64,000 nucleotides of DNA from Lunularia cruciata. Its lineage: Eukaryota; Streptophyta; Marchantiopsida; Lunulariales; Lunulariaceae. This document shows, piece after piece, positions 22,901-36,229 of the stretch. The position numbers and the translations under genes were made by a program. The stretch lies in the NCBI GenBank assembly GCA_948567375.1, contig OX419760.1, forward strand, positions 53,382,001-53,446,000. Reading direction: 5' to 3'. Position 1 is the first letter of the stretch. Every line of letters begins with the position of its first letter. Under the pieces are notes generated by a model. It worked only from the letters and a program-made list of their open reading frames with translations. It made no database searches and was not told the origin of the DNA.

Positions 22901-25900
22901 CTTCGGATTCGTCTGAGGACAAAGACAAGGAGTCTTTGGATTGTCCTCCTCTTCTTACAAACTTGTTTCCCTGAGATGGGGAACTTTTGTCAAACTCACA
23001 ATCACCAGCTTCTGATCTTTGGACAAAATGTCCTTGAATCGTAACTTCTGTTGATGCCAGTGCACCACAACTTGAGCAGTGTACAACCAGGGTCTTCCGA
23101 TCAACAGAGTGTAACCAGTCTTTATCACTGGTTGCAACACAATGTAGTTCAACTTGAAGGGCACCCCTCCAATGATTGTGGTTATGTTTGATAGCATGCC
23201 CAAAGGCCGTCTCTTGGTTTGGTCTGCAAATTTCAAAACTTTGGGTGTTGGCTCAAACGTATGATACCCCAATCAATTTGCAGTATCCTTGGTCATGACA
23301 TTCACACCAAACCCTAAATCAATGGGTATTGATATGATCACGCACCCTACAATCTCCGCGTCAACCTCGGGAGATCCTAGATCTTCTTGTTCAATACGAT
23401 AGATAGCGGGTAAGTCCTTCTTTGACATTGACCTCACCTTCTTAAGGGCCGAATTCAGCTGCTTCTTGTATAGCTTGTTGTCTTCTCACAATTGCTTGAA
23501 TGTAACATTGGTATTTGTGGCTGCCAAATCTGCTACAATATCGTATTGGGGTACTCCTCCCAATTTGACCATCTTTGCCTTCGGCTTTGGGTTCAAAGTC
23601 TCTCCATGCTCTATTTTGACTTTGGGACGTTTCAAAATGGTGACGGGATTGCTAGTAGCCTTAACCCGAGGTTCCTCGGGTTGGCCTACCTCGGCTTGGA
23701 TCAGACCCTTTACTTCGGATTGGATCTCCGCCGGAAAAATTGGAGACTTTGTCTTCGTCTCCTCCTCCAAACTCAGTTCTTGAGTTCTGAGTAGTGCCTC
23801 CTTAAGTTGTTTCTGCAAGGCTTTAGCTTTAGCTTTTGAGAGGATCTTTTCCTCCTTGGCAGAAAGAATTGCCTTTGGGCGTAGTCTCTTTCCTTTCTGG
23901 AAGACGATGAGGTTGTACTCAGTTCTTCGGGATCACACTTCTTTGTACTTGCACGTGTCTCAACCTTCAAAATTTCAAGGTCCGGCCATTCCTCTTCCGA
24001 TGCCGGACTCCCTTCTTGAGGTCTCTCCTCCTCAAGCGTGATGCAATTTACATTTGTATCCCCCTTTGCCTGAATTGTTGCACGCACAGCGGGGGTCTAT
24101 ACATATTTTACAGGCGGCTTTGGGCTCGGTGGGTGAGGGCATTGGTTGCCCGTATGGCCTGATTCTTTGCAATTTCCGCACAGGGGAACGTACCCGTTTT
24201 GCCTTCTTGGCTCTGGACAGTTTGGAGACAAATGTCCCATCAAGCCACAATTGTAACAGGCTCCGGGTGCAACATTCTGAGGTCAATTGGTGGTCTTCAT
24301 GGAGGAGCATTGGGGTTATACTCCCTTGGTCCAAACCTTGGACCTTGATACGATGTGCTCGCCTGAGGCTGTACCTCTTGCGTTTGGTACATAGCCTTTT
24401 CTTCCTCGTCTTGGTTCCATCTTGGAACCCAATCAATCTGCTGCACCGGAAATGCATTACAGGTATTGCATTCCATGTTTGCATGGCCCGACTTGGCACA
24501 TGCGGTGCACCATACATTCGATCTGCCAAATGCAGGGGCCTTCCTTTTGTCTTTAGCCCCAATCATCTGGATCTTAAAATCTGAAAACTCCTTGATGAAG
24601 GCATCTAGCTTGGTATCCGCCTTATGTACACTCTTTGCTGGAGGAGTCACTGGTTTCTTACCCCCACGTCTTCTTACTCATCTTGGCTTTGATTCTTCTT
24701 TGGATTCCAAAGAAGAGCTCAAAGATGTGGAGGATTCCTCCAAAGAACGGGATGTACTGCGCAAAGCTCTCCTTCTGGGCTTCTTGCCTTTCTTCTCCCA
24801 ATTTCTCTGGTTGCCGGCAGAGTTAGAGTGAGCCGCCTCATAACGGGCGACATGTTGGAGTACCTTGTCAAGGGAAGTTACATTCCTCTCCCTTGCAAAG
24901 ATTCAGATCTCTGGTGGAAGTCCTCCCAGGAACCAGGTAATAGCTTGGGCATCGGAGTAACCCACCACCCCCGATTGCTTTGGAACTTGGTTCAAGACTG
25001 CCATGAACCGCTCAGAGTAGTCTCTCAACTTCTCCTTCTTGCCTTGGTCTAAATCATTGAGTGCTGCAAAGACACTTGTGTTGTAGTCAACCTCACGGAA
25101 TTGTTCCAAGAAGTTGTTTCTCAAGTCTGCCCAATCTGCCGATACAAACCCCTTTTGGGTCACATGGGTGTACCAGCTCCGAGCTTTCTTTTGGAGCAGA
25201 CTTTGGAAAATTTGCAGTCGATCCACCGAGTCATGCTCCTTGTTAGCAAAGGAGATGACTTTGAATTCTTTGATGAATTCATCGAGGTCTTCTTCTTGTT
25301 CTGTCCCCTTATACTTTTGATAGGCATGTCAGGTGATAGGCAACAAAGTCATTGTTTGATGCATTGGGATTGGCTAGGGTAGAGTTGAACTTGACGGAAC
25401 CAAGGAATTGGTTGGAATTGACGTGTGTTGTCAGCCCAGAGATTCCAATTTGTCAAATTCAAGGTAGGGTGTCTTCTTCAACAATTTCTGGTATGAGGGT
25501 GTCGACTTCAACCTGGTTGGAAGATTCAAGATTAACACCTTTGATGTGTTCTTTAAAATTCCTTCGGGACAACCAAGGAATTGTTCGTAGAAGATGCTGA
25601 CACTCTTCTTCTATGAGTGTCCGTGCTGTCTTTTCCCGAACAAAGTTCTTTAAGGCCATGACTTCCTTTATAGCTATAGGAGAAGTCGGTGTACTTAGCC
25701 ATAATGCATATGTTTGGCCACTTGAGTCTTTCTTCTTTTTGGACAAAGAGGGGGATGTGAAGTAGCCTTGCCAACCGCCTTCACATTTCTTGTGGTCAAG
25801 TTCTTGCAGGACTTCCTACACTTTGTGAAGGAGCTGAAAGTCCAACACCTCTCGTTCGGTTTCATCAAAAGTAGATGGGACTTTCAGACGTTCATCTTCT

Positions 25901-25959
25901 TCACGTTGCAATGCTCATCTTCAAACTCTCTCTTCTTGTTGTTCTCTCAATGTAGACAT
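19960..25959 (-). pseudogene. Element A gag-pol (LTR1 family), decayed
   Basis: The Gag start is an ATG at 25959 (MSTLREQQEER). Order: a Gag domain; zinc knuckles near 24480 (CTACAKSGHANMEC) and around 24240-24070; protease near 23320, where the motif has lost its DSG core; RT with VFIDDFCVF near 22075; RNase H with HVYVDSLS near 21640; integrase core with VRPIQPAIQ near 20800, VSDQGTHF near 20625 and GLTEKANGL near 20510. The RT (SRGIEVDVEKV) resembles plant Athila/Tat RT. Many stops and shifts are present. A TAG between RT and RNase H (about 21715-21717) is shared with element B. Confidence 0.88.
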
Positions 25960-26023
25960 TCATATTGCTTTGATACCCAGTTTTGAATTTGGCTTTGTAT
26001 TCTTCCACTTCTGAGATTTGTAT

Positions 26024-26040
26024 CCCCAGCAGCGGTGCCA
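26024..26040 (-). other. Primer-binding site of element A
   Basis: On the minus strand TGGCACCGCTGCTGGGG lies eight bases after the LTR end (26048). It resembles the TGGCGCCGTTGCCGGGG-type PBS of plant Athila/Tat elements, which I recall as tRNA-Asp-like; the exact tRNA is uncertain. Confidence 0.8.
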
Positions 26041-26047
26041 AAAATCA

Positions 26048-27772
26048 TGTGACAACCCGGCAAATATCACTTTTGCGGTAATTGAGTAAGTAAAGTTTGT
26101 TCCTGCAAAGATACGAGTCAGAAATGTCTAAATACAAAGTCAAAGTAACAATTGCAGTTCTTCTTGAGTTCTTCTTTAATCTCTCAGGTAGAAACAACAC
26201 CTAGAAGAGAGTAACAAGCACTGATTCTCTGTCTTGTCACAAATTAACACTTCTTAATCACAACTCCATCAAATCTTTCCAAACAATCTTGATTGTGATG
26301 ATCCAAGCTCTCCCAAAAATAGCACTTCATTGCAAAATGACTTTGCCTCAGAATTGTGTTCCACCCCTCCACTGAAGACACAACTTCTTGGATCAAAATT
26401 GCTTCACATCAACACTGCGCTGCACTCACAAATGTAGAATACTACCAACACTACAATTCCTCTCAGATCTGTCAAGGCATTGCTCTGATTGCACTTCACT
26501 TAGGATCAAACACATAGAATGAAGATCAAGGCTACGGAATCCAACATCCAACAAGCACTTTGACTTGCACTTCAAATTTCTCCACACACACATAAACATA
26601 GACACAAAGTTGAAACTCAGAATCAAGCTCAAGCGACAAGCACTGCTTCACAACACTTTGCTTTATCTATTCTTAGAAATAACGAGCACTGAACAACATA
26701 AGACTGCGAATGCCACCCTTAAATAGTGAAGCAATTGATAGTTATCTTCCTAATGTACTTCTTCCTTATGACTCTACAAACCTGCAGGTCCGAAATGACA
26801 ATGCACCTCTTCATATCTACCTATTCAAATCTCAAATCAGTTACTAATTTGATCCAATGTCTACTTCTTCCTCGGCTTTCAAACCCAAACCCAAAGTAAC
26901 TTCACTTCCTATTGCTCTGTCCTCAGGTTTCACAACTCTTACATCTTCTACCAGATCTAACAATTCTCTTTCTTAATCTGACATTTCACTAGTGGGTAAT
27001 CTATCTAACTCTTTATCTGCTGACCCACTCTTCTCTAATGTCTCCAATGGTAACTCTGAAGACATCTGCACTCCTACTTCATCTACTTTGGGTTTTGCTC
27101 TAACATCTTTCCAAAGTTTATCTATGTCCAACTTCACTAGATCTAATCTAATCGTGATATTGTCTTTGACTTCCAATATCTTCCTATCTACCCGAGTTCT
27201 GAGACTAATTAACAGAGCATTCAAGTTTGTATCCTTCACATGTCTCCTCCTTGTCTCCTACACCAACAACTTCAACTCGTGCAGCCTTGCTTCTTCAATA
27301 TGAACACTGGCCTCTATACTCAGCATCGCATTCATCTTGATTACAATCTCCTTCAATGGCTCCAATCTCATCTTCCTTTCACGGTCCACATCTGCAAGCC
27401 AATCTTCCCTGTACATTGCCAACTCTGCCTCGAACTTGGCTTTCACAGTTTCCTTCTCCTTCTCCTTCTGCACAATCTTCTTTTCTTGATTACGAAGTAA
27501 CTCTTGTAATCTCTCTTCTTCCCTATATCTCACTATCAACTCCCATTGCCACAGTTGCTTCTTCTCTTCTACACTCTCCATCATTCTATCGAGCTCTTGT
27601 TCCTTCTTTGCTACCCTTGCCATAGCATGAATAATTTCTAGTCTTGAATCAACAAACTGTTGCTTCAAGATTTTGTACTTAGCTACTTGTCTCTCCCTTG
27701 CTATGTCATTCTTCGTCACACGTTACTCTCGATACCTCACTTCTCTCTTCAAGTTCTCAATAACTTGACATT
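26048..27772 (-). repeat. 5' LTR of element A, 3' piece
   Basis: Begins at the PBS side with TGTGACAACCCGG and runs to the B insertion site; its last five bases (ACATT, 27768-27772) are the duplication. The rest of this LTR resumes at 55838. Confidence 0.92.
26850..27772 (-). pseudogene. LTR1 ORF in the A 5' LTR, C-terminal piece
   Basis: Open segments 27719-27258 (153 aa, coiled coil) and 27239-26973 carry the coiled-coil and acidic tail, with a stop between them and another after 26973. Element B interrupts the frame upstream at 27773. Confidence 0.78.
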
Positions 27773-30324
27773 TGGACAACCCGGAAAATATCACTTTTGC
27801 GGTAATCGGGTAAGTAAAGTTCGTTCCCGCAGAGATAGGAGTCAAAATTGGTCAAATACGAAGCAAAGTAACAATTTCAGTTCTTCTTGGTTGTGTCTTT
27901 AATCTCTCAGGTAGATACCACACCCAGAAGAGAGTAACAAGCACTGATTCGCAGTCTTGTCACAAATTCACACTCCTTAATCACAACTCCATCAAATCTG
28001 TCCAAACAATCTTGATTGTGATGATTCAGGCTCTCCCAAAAATGGCACTTCACTGCAAAACGACTTCACCTCAAAATTGTGTCCCACCTCTCCACTGAAG
28101 GCACAACTTCCTCGATTGAAATTGCTTCACATCAACTTCGCACTGCCTTCCCAAATGCAAAATACTACCAACACTACAATTCCTTTCAGATCTGTCAAGG
28201 CATTGTTTTGATTGCACTTCACTCAGGATCAAACACACAGAATGAAGATCAAGGCTGTGGAATCCAACATCCAACAAGTACTCCGACTTGCACTTCGAAT
28301 TTCTCCAAACACTCACAAACACAATTGCAAAATTGATACTTGGAATCAAGCTCAAGCGACGAGCACTGCTTCACAGCACTTTGCTTTATCTATTCTTAGA
28401 AATAATGAGCACTGAACAACAATTTCCTGCAAATGCCACTCTTAAATAGTGAACAATCTACAGTTCTAACAACTATACCGTTCTACAACAACTATTCTAA
28501 CCTGTAGATCCAAAATGACAATGCACCTCTTCATATCTGCCCCTTCAAATCTCAAATTGGTTACTAATCCGATCTGATGTCTACTTCTTCTTCGGCTTTC
28601 AAACCCGATCCCGAAGTAATCTTACTTCCTACTACATTTTCCTCGGGTTTCACACCTCCTACTTCTTCGACCAGATCTAGCAATTATCTTTCTTGATCTG
28701 AAATTGCACTAGTGGGTAATCTATCTAACTCTTCATCTTTCAACCCACTCTTCTCTAATGTCTCTGAGGGCAACTCCGAAGATATTTGGATTCCTATGTT
28801 ATCTACTTCGGGTTTTGCCTTAACATCTTGCCGAAGCTTTTCTAACTCTATTTTCACTAAGTCTAATCTAATTGAGATGTTATCCTCTACTTCTAACCCC
28901 TTTCTATCTACACAAGTTCTTAGTTTGATTAACAAGGCATTCATCTCCGTGTCCTTCGCTTGTCTTTGCCTCGTCTCCTGCACCAACAACTTCAACTCTT
29001 ACAGTCGTGCTTCTTCAATTTGAACGCTGGCTTCTGTACTTAACATTGCATTCACTCTGAGGACTATCTCCTTCAATGGCTCCAATCTTGTCTTTCGTTC
29101 TCGTTCCGGATCTGCAAGCCATTCCTCTCTGTACATCGCCAACTCTTCCTCGAACTCAGCCTTCACCGCTTCCTTCTCTTTCTCCTTCTGTACAACTTTC
29201 TCTTCCTGATTACGAAGTTACTCTCGTAATCTCTCTTCTTCTCTATACCGCACAAACAACTCTCTTTGCCAGAGTTGCTTCTTCTCCTCCATACTCTCTA
29301 TCACTCGATCGAGCTCTTGTTCCTTTGATGCTACCCTCGCCATAGCACCGGTACTTCGTCTTCCAGCGCCGCATTGTCTTCGGCTTCTACTTTTTCTTTG
29401 TATTCTTCAGCCGCTGGTGTCGAGGTCATTTCTCCACCGTCTTCACTGTCACTGCTAGTATCTCCGCTCTGCAGTGTCAGATCAGGTTCCTCCTCACGTT
29501 CCGAGTCCTCCATCTTGAGCTCAGCCTCGCCTTCTGAGTCTTCATCTTCTGACTCAATCACCACCATTCCTTGCCTCGGGTTATTTTTTTGCATCTTCCG
29601 AGGTTTCTTGTTTTCTTCGGCTTTTGCATGCCAAGTTCTCTTCTTTGTTGGGGTACTTACCACGACCTCCACGTTTTTCCTTGTCTTTGCGTAGTAGTCG
29701 TCCGTGCTCCGGATTTGGAGAATGTATTGCTGCTCCTCCGCGTCTACTTCTCTTCTCAAGTCAGGATGGAAATGAGACACCATTTTATTGCACTCTGCCA
29801 AATTGAGCAAATTCAACCCGAGGTAGAAATGTGCTGCAAATGGCACGATGTAGTGTGGAGGCGACTTATCCCATAGATTCCACACCATCTGCCTCGTTCT
29901 CCCGTGAAAACACCTTGCCCAATTGATCGGTTCTCCTGCAAATAGCTTGTGAAAGAACACCGCTTGGTGTTTCATCACATAAGTGGTTCTCTCCGGCTTC
30001 AGGATGGCCATCAGTGCACTCACAATTCCTCTCTTCAAAGGGTCTTTGTAGCTCTCAACTTTGTACCCATTCTTTGTTCTCTTTGACGAGAAGGCATCTC
30101 TTACCTCCTGCGTTTCTTGGGCTATCTCTCCTTTCCCCAAGAATGTGCCTCCCTGCTCCGAACCCGCCTCCTTCCCGAGTACAAGTCTCCAATCCGACTC
30201 TGTCCAGCGAGCCGGATTTCCTCTCTTCCCTCCTTCCTCGGGACCATCGAGACACTTACTCTCGATGATTTTTGTCATGAATCCTGGAAAACTTACGTTC
30301 CAGTTCCATGCCAGAAAGGTGATC
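27773..30324 (-). repeat. 3' LTR of element B, twice deleted
   Basis: The outer end reads TGGACAACCCGG. Compared with the B 5' LTR it lacks about 565 bp at 29347 (equivalent to about 53641-54204, with AGCA present at both breakpoints). It also lacks its first 1.2 kb together with the PPT, so LTR sequence runs straight into the pol end at about 30324 near a GATC. Confidence 0.88.
28560..30324 (-). pseudogene. LTR1 ORF remnant in the B 3' LTR
   Basis: Open segment 30324-29331 keeps the conserved N-terminal blocks (ITFLAWNWNVSF, FHKLFAGEPINWARCF) and the acidic linker, then meets the internal deletion and shifts frame. Coiled-coil and tail remnants follow (28995-28684 and surrounding). Start and middle are missing. 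Confidence 0.78.
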
Positions 30325-33300
30325 GATATCTCCGAACTCTCCACCCGTTTACTCGAGTGGCAAAAGGATTACCTTCCAAATTGATGAGTTGCATGGATCC
30401 ATTTTTGTTAAGATGAAGAACTCGATAGAGACCCATCCATCTCAAATGAAACTTGCCTGGAAAAGATATTCGGCGATTGTCATATAACAAAACCAAATCC
30501 CCTTCTCGTATAGTCACCGGCTTGATTCTCTGATCGTCCATGACTTTCCTCTGTGCTTGTACTTTTTTTGTGGTTTGCATTGCATCGTCTCTTTTCTCTT
30601 CTAACCACATCAGTTGATGAATCCGAAGATCCTGAATTTCCTCTTCCGACATCCGTTCTTCGCACAGAACCCGATATGTCGGAACTTCAAATTCAACTGG
30701 CCGTATGGGATGCAAGCCATATGTCAAGAAGTATGGGGTTTGTTTGGTTGTAATCTTCTCTGTCGTTTGATATGCCCACAACACGGCTGGTAATTTCGTA
30801 TCCCAGTCATAGGCATAATTGACAGTCACCTTATTCAAAATTTTACAAAGTAACCCATTCGCTTTTTCCGTTAAGCCATTTGCTTTTGGGTTATAAGGAG
30901 TCGTCTTCCGATGTTTAATCTGAAAATACTTGGTTAACGCCTCCATTACAGAGTTCAAAAAATGTGTTCCTCGGTCACTGAAAAATTCCAGAGGACACCC
31001 ATATCGGGAGATGATGTTTTGAAAGAAAAATTCCGCCACAGTTTCAGCATCATCTCTGCGAGTTGCTTCCGCTTCAACCATCTTGGTAACATAGTCAGTG
31101 CAAACCAAAATGTAGCGCTTTCTTGTGACTCGGGTCACTGGTTGAATGGGACCCACAAAATCAATCCCCCATTTCTCAAATGGGGCCAAAGGCAAAATTG
31201 GTCTCAAAGGCCATTGAGACGTCGCCGTCGGCTTCCCCGTTCTCTGACACGCATCACAACTTCGGATATGAGCATGTACATCTTTGTACATTGTAGGCCA
31301 CCAATACCCTGCCGAAAGAATTTTCTTGATAGTATTCTTCAGAGCATAGTGTCCTCCCGATGCCTTGGAGTGTAAAGATTCAATTACTCCTCCTACTTCG
31401 TATGACTCCAAGCATTGCCAAAGTACTTTGTCTTTGCCCATCTTAAATAAAATGTTGTGTTTAAGCTGGTACGGCCCCATTTTCCTGAGAAAGACTACCC
31501 GCTGTTCTGAGTCCATCCCCTCAGGACAATGGAGAGTATTCAGATAATTATATTCATTTGCATACCTCGTACTTCTCATTGCTGATAAGTGATACAACTC
31601 TTCGTCAGGGAACTGATCGTCAATTTCCCACTCCTGGTCTTGAGTTTCTAACCTGGAAAGGAAGTCTGCATTCGAATGCGAAGCTCCCTTCCTCACTTGT
31701 ACAGTATACGTGAACTCTTGTAATAACAAGATCCATCTTGCAATTTGTCCCGATAAATCTGCCTTCTTGACCAGATGTTGCAATGCATAATGGTCAACAT
31801 AGAAGACAAACTCATACCCCAACAAATAATGACGAAATTTCTTGCATGCATACACCATTCCGAGTGCTTCTCTTTCAATCGTCAAATAGTTATTTTCAGA
31901 AACTGAAAGTTGTCGGCTGGCATAATACACCAAGTAGTCCTTCTTCTTCTTGTCCTTCTGACTTAAGACAACCCCGATGGCCATGGACGAAGTGTCCACA
32001 TACACATGAAAAGGGACGTCCCAATTCGGCACCCTCATGACTGGTGCTTCAACCAGTTTCTTCTTCAACACCTAGAAAGCTTCTTCTTGATGTGCTTCCC
32101 ACATATAGTCTTCGGATTTCTTCAAAAGCTTTGTAAGTGGTGCAGCAAGCACTGCATAGTTTGACACAAAGTGTCTGTAATATCCGACATGTCCCAAGAA
32201 GGCTCTCAGCTCCCGGATGTTCTTTGGAGATTCCAAAGCTGTGATTATCTTAACCTTCTCAACATCAACTTCAATACCTCGGCTTGACACCCGATGCCCC
32301 AGAAGAATTCCCTCCTTCATTGCGAAGAAGCATTTCTCCGGGTGTAATGACAAGCCGGCAAAACAACACCTTTCAAACGTTTGGCGAAGGTAATCTAAAT
32401 GTACATCTCTTTGCTCAAACACACAAAAGTCATCAATAAAAACTTCCACAAATTTGTGTAGGAAATCCTTGAAGATCAAATTCATCATCCGCTGGAAAGT
32501 AGCGGGAGCATTACGCAACCCAAAGGGCATTTGATTGTAAGCAAAAGTGCCCCAATCGGTCGTGAATGTAGTTTTATCCTTGTCTTCTTCTCGAATGGAT
32601 ACTTGATTGTACCCTGAAAATCCGTCGAGAAAACAATAACAAGGATGCCCAGCTACTTGATCTAAAATTGTATCGGTAAAAGGCAAGGGATGATGATCTT
32701 TCCTTGTAACTGCGTTCAATTTTTGTAAGTCTTGGCACACTCGGATCTTCCCTATTTTCTCCTTTGGAACAATGATAATGGGGGAGACCCATTCACTGCT
32801 TAAGACAAGGAAGATGATTCCGGCCTCTAAGTACTTGTCGATTTCATCTTTCACCAAAAATGAGTACTTCGGGTTCAGGCGGTATTGTCGCTGCCGAACC
32901 GGAACTGCAACTTCAACCAAATCAATCCGATGTTCTCCGAATTCTTGTGGAATACCCGGCATTTGATCAATCAACCAGGCGAATACATCCTGGAACTCAA
33001 TAAACAGGGCAGTGTATCTTGCCAACTCCTCCGAAGTAACTGTCTTCGAGATCTTTAAAATTTTTCCTTCAGTTAGTAACACCTCTTGACAGTCATCGGG
33101 GTTGATGACTCCTTCAACGTGGCTTACTCGGCTTAACTCGAGGCAAGCGGCCATCAAACCCCCTTCCTCCAAGTCAGGTTCACCCGAGGTGAGGTCATAT
33201 GGATCTTCGTTGTCAACCTCTACCTCGTAGCATTCCAAGTAATTAACTTGGACTTCATCTTCGGATTCGTCTGAAGACAAAGACGATGAGTCTTTGGATT

Positions 33301-36229
33301 TGTCTTCCTCTTCTGACAAACTTGTTTCCCCAAGATGGGGAACCTTCGTCCAACTCATAGTCACCAGCTTCTGATCTTCGGACAAAATGTCCTTGAATCT
33401 TAACTTCTGCTGATGCCAATCCACTACAACTTGGGCACTATACAACCAGGGTCTGCTGATCAACAGAGGGTAACCTGTTTTTGTCACTGGCCGCAATGCG
33501 ATGTAATTCAACTTGAAGGGTACCCCTCCAATGATCGTGGTAATGTTTGATAGCATGCCCAAGGGCCGTCTCCTGGTTTGGTGTGCAAACTTCAAAACTC
33601 GGGGTGTTGGTTCAAACGTATGATACCCGAGTCGATTCGCCGTATCTTGGGTCATGACATTCACACCGGACCCAGAGTCAATGGGTATCAATGTGATCAT
33701 GCACCTTGCAATCTCCGCGTCGACCTCGGGAGAGCCCAAATCTTCTTGTTCAATACGATAAATAGCAGGCAGGTCCTTCTTTGACATCGACCTCACCTTC
33801 TTGAGGGCCAAATTAAGTTGTCTCTTGTACAGCTTGTTATCTTCCCACAATTGCTTAAATGTAACATTGGCATTTGTGGTGGCCAGATCGGCTACAATAT
33901 CATATTGGGGAACTCCTCCCAATTTGACCGTCTTCGTCTTTGGCTTTGGGTCCGAGGACCCTCCATGTTCCTTCTTGACTTCAGGACGCTTCAAAATGGT
34001 GACAGGCTTGCTGATGGCCTTAACCCGAGCTTCCTTGGGTTGCCCCACCTCGGCTTGGATCAGACCCTTTACTTCGGATCGGATGTCCGCCGGAAAAATT
34101 GGAGACTTTGTCTTTGTCTCTTCTTCCAAACTCAGTTCCCGAGTCCTGAGTAATGCCTCCTTTAATTCTTTCTGCAAGGCTTTAGCTTTAGCTTTTGCAA
34201 GGATCTTTTCCTCCTTGGCCGAAAGAATGGCTTTTGGGCGCAGTCTCTTCGCCTTTCGAGAAGACGACGAGGTCGTACTCAGTTCTTCGGGATCACGCTT
34301 CTTCTTGCTAGAGCGTGTCTCAACTTTCAAAACTTCAAGGTTTGGCCATTCTCCTTCTGAGGCCGGACTCCCTTCTTGAGGTCTTCCTTCCTCAAGAGTA
34401 ATGCAATTTACATTTGTATCCCCCTTTGGCTGAAGTGCTGCACGCTCAGCAGGGGTCTGTACATATTTTACAGGTGGCTTCGGGTTCGGTGGGTGAGGGC
34501 ATTGGTTGCCCGTATGCCCCGATCCTTTACAATTTCCACACAGGGGAACGTACCCAATTTGCCTTCTTGGCTCGGGACAATTTAGAGACAAATGTCCCAT
34601 CGACCCACAATTATAACAGGCTCTGGGTGCAACATTCTGAGGGTGATTTTGGTTGCTCATCGGTGGTCTTCGTGGAGGAGGATTTGGGTTATACTCCCTG
34701 GGTCCAAACCTCGGACCTTGATACGATGTGCTCGGTTGAGGCTGTACCTCCTGAGTTTGGTACACTGCCTCTTTGTCCTTGTCTTGGTTCCATCCCGGAA
34801 CCCAATCAATTTGTTGAACCGGGAATACATTACGAGTATTGCATTCTGTGTTGGCGTGGCCGGATTTGCCACATGCGGTGCACCACACATTAGATCGTCC
34901 AAATGCTAGGGCCTTTCTTCGGTCCTTAGCCCCAATCATCTGGATCTTGAAATCCAAAAACTCCTTGATGAGGGCATCCAGCTTTGTATCCGCCTTATGT
35001 ACACTCTTGGCTGGAGGAGTCACTGGTTTCTTGCCTCCACGTCTTCTGACTCGTCTTGGCTTTGATTCTTCTTCGGATTCCAAAGAAGAGCTCGAAGACG
35101 TAGAAGATTCGTTCGAAGAAGGGGAGGTGTTGCACGAAGCTCTTCTTCTGGGCTTCTTGCCCTTCTTCTCCCGATTTCTCCGATTACCGGCAGAGTGAGA
35201 GTGGGCCGCTTCATAACGAGCGACATGTTTGAGTACTTTGTCCAGGGAAGTTACGTTCCTCTCCCTGGCAAAGATTCGTATCTCTGGTGAAAGGCCCCCG
35301 AGGAACCAAGTAATGGCTTGGGCATTAGAGTATCCCACCACCCCTGATTGCTTGGGAACTCGGTTTAGTAGTGCCATGAACCGCTCAGAGTAGTCCCTCA
35401 ACTTCTCCTTCTTGCCCTGGTCCAAATCGTTGAGTGCCGCGAAGACACTTGTTTCATAGTCAACCTCCCGGAATCATTCCAGGAAGTTGTTTCTCAAGTC
35501 TGCCCAGTCCGATGGTACAAACCCCTTTTGAGTCACATGGGTGTACCAGCTCCGAGCTTTCTTGCGAAGCAAACTTGGGAAAATTCTCAGTCGATCCACC
35601 GAGTCATGCTCCTTGTTAGCAAAGGAGATGACTTCAAATTCTTTGATGAATTCATCGGGGTCTTCGTCTTGTTCTGTCCCCTTATACTTTTGATAGGTGT
35701 GTCGGGTGACAGGGAGTGAAGTCATCATTCGATGCACTGGGATCGGCTGAGGTAATGTGGAACTTGACGGAACAGAAGGATTGGCTAGAATTGATGCCGT
35801 ATTGTCAGCCCAGGGATTCCAATTTGTCAAATTCAAGGTAGGGTCTTCTTCAACAATTTCTGCTGTGAGTGTGTCGTCTTCAACCAGAGTGGAAGATTCA
35901 GGATCAACACCTTTGATGGGTTCTTCAAAATTCCTTCGGGACAACCGAGGAATTGTTTGTAGAAGATATTGACACTCGTCTTCAGTAAGTGTTTGTGCTG
36001 TCTTTTCTCAAACAGAGGTCTTCAAGGAAACAACTTCCTTTATAGCTCTAGGGGAAGTTGGTGTACTAGGCCGCAATGCATATGTTTGCCCACTCGATTC
36101 TTTCTTCTTCTTGGAAGAAGAGGGTGATGCAAAGTAGCCTTGCCTACCGCCTTCATGTTTCTTGTGGTCAAGTTCTCGCAAGACTTCTTGCACTTCGTGA
36201 AGGAGTTGAAACTCTAATGCCTCTCGTTC
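30325..36229 (-). pseudogene. Element B gag-pol, main part; nearly open but with three stops
   Basis: One frame continues from the B2 insertion site (36229) to the LTR junction, with in-frame stops only at 36008-36010, 35471-35473 and 32072-32074. Order: a Gag domain; three CCHC knuckles (CTACGKSGHANTEC near 34870, CYNCGSMGHLSLNC near 34620, CGNCKGSGHTGNQC near 34540); an aspartic protease with IDSGSGVNVM near 33675; RT with VFIDDFCVF near 32430; RNase H with HVYVDTSS near 32005; integrase with an HHCC finger near 31350-31240 and core Asp, Asp, Glu near 31160, 30980 and 30880. The 36008 and 35471 stops look private to B. The 32072 TAG is also in A. Confidence 0.92.
32072..32074 (-). other. 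In-frame UAG between RT and RNase H, shared by A and B
   Basis: Minus strand GCT TTC TAG GTG TTG. It separates open stretches of 1117 codons upstream and 592 codons downstream in the same frame. Element A has the same TAG at the homologous codon (about 21715-21717). Either a readthrough signal or a stop inherited from a common parent. Confidence 0.8.

Noticed and set aside
28684-29345. Plus-strand ORFs rich in Ser, Leu and Phe opposite the coiled-coil frames
   Set aside because: They are antisense shadows; their codons only mirror the conserved minus-strand frame.
19895-36229. Integrated plant DNA virus (pararetrovirus)
   Set aside because: Integrase, LTRs, PBS/PPT and target duplications are all present, as in Ty3/gypsy elements; no movement protein is seen.
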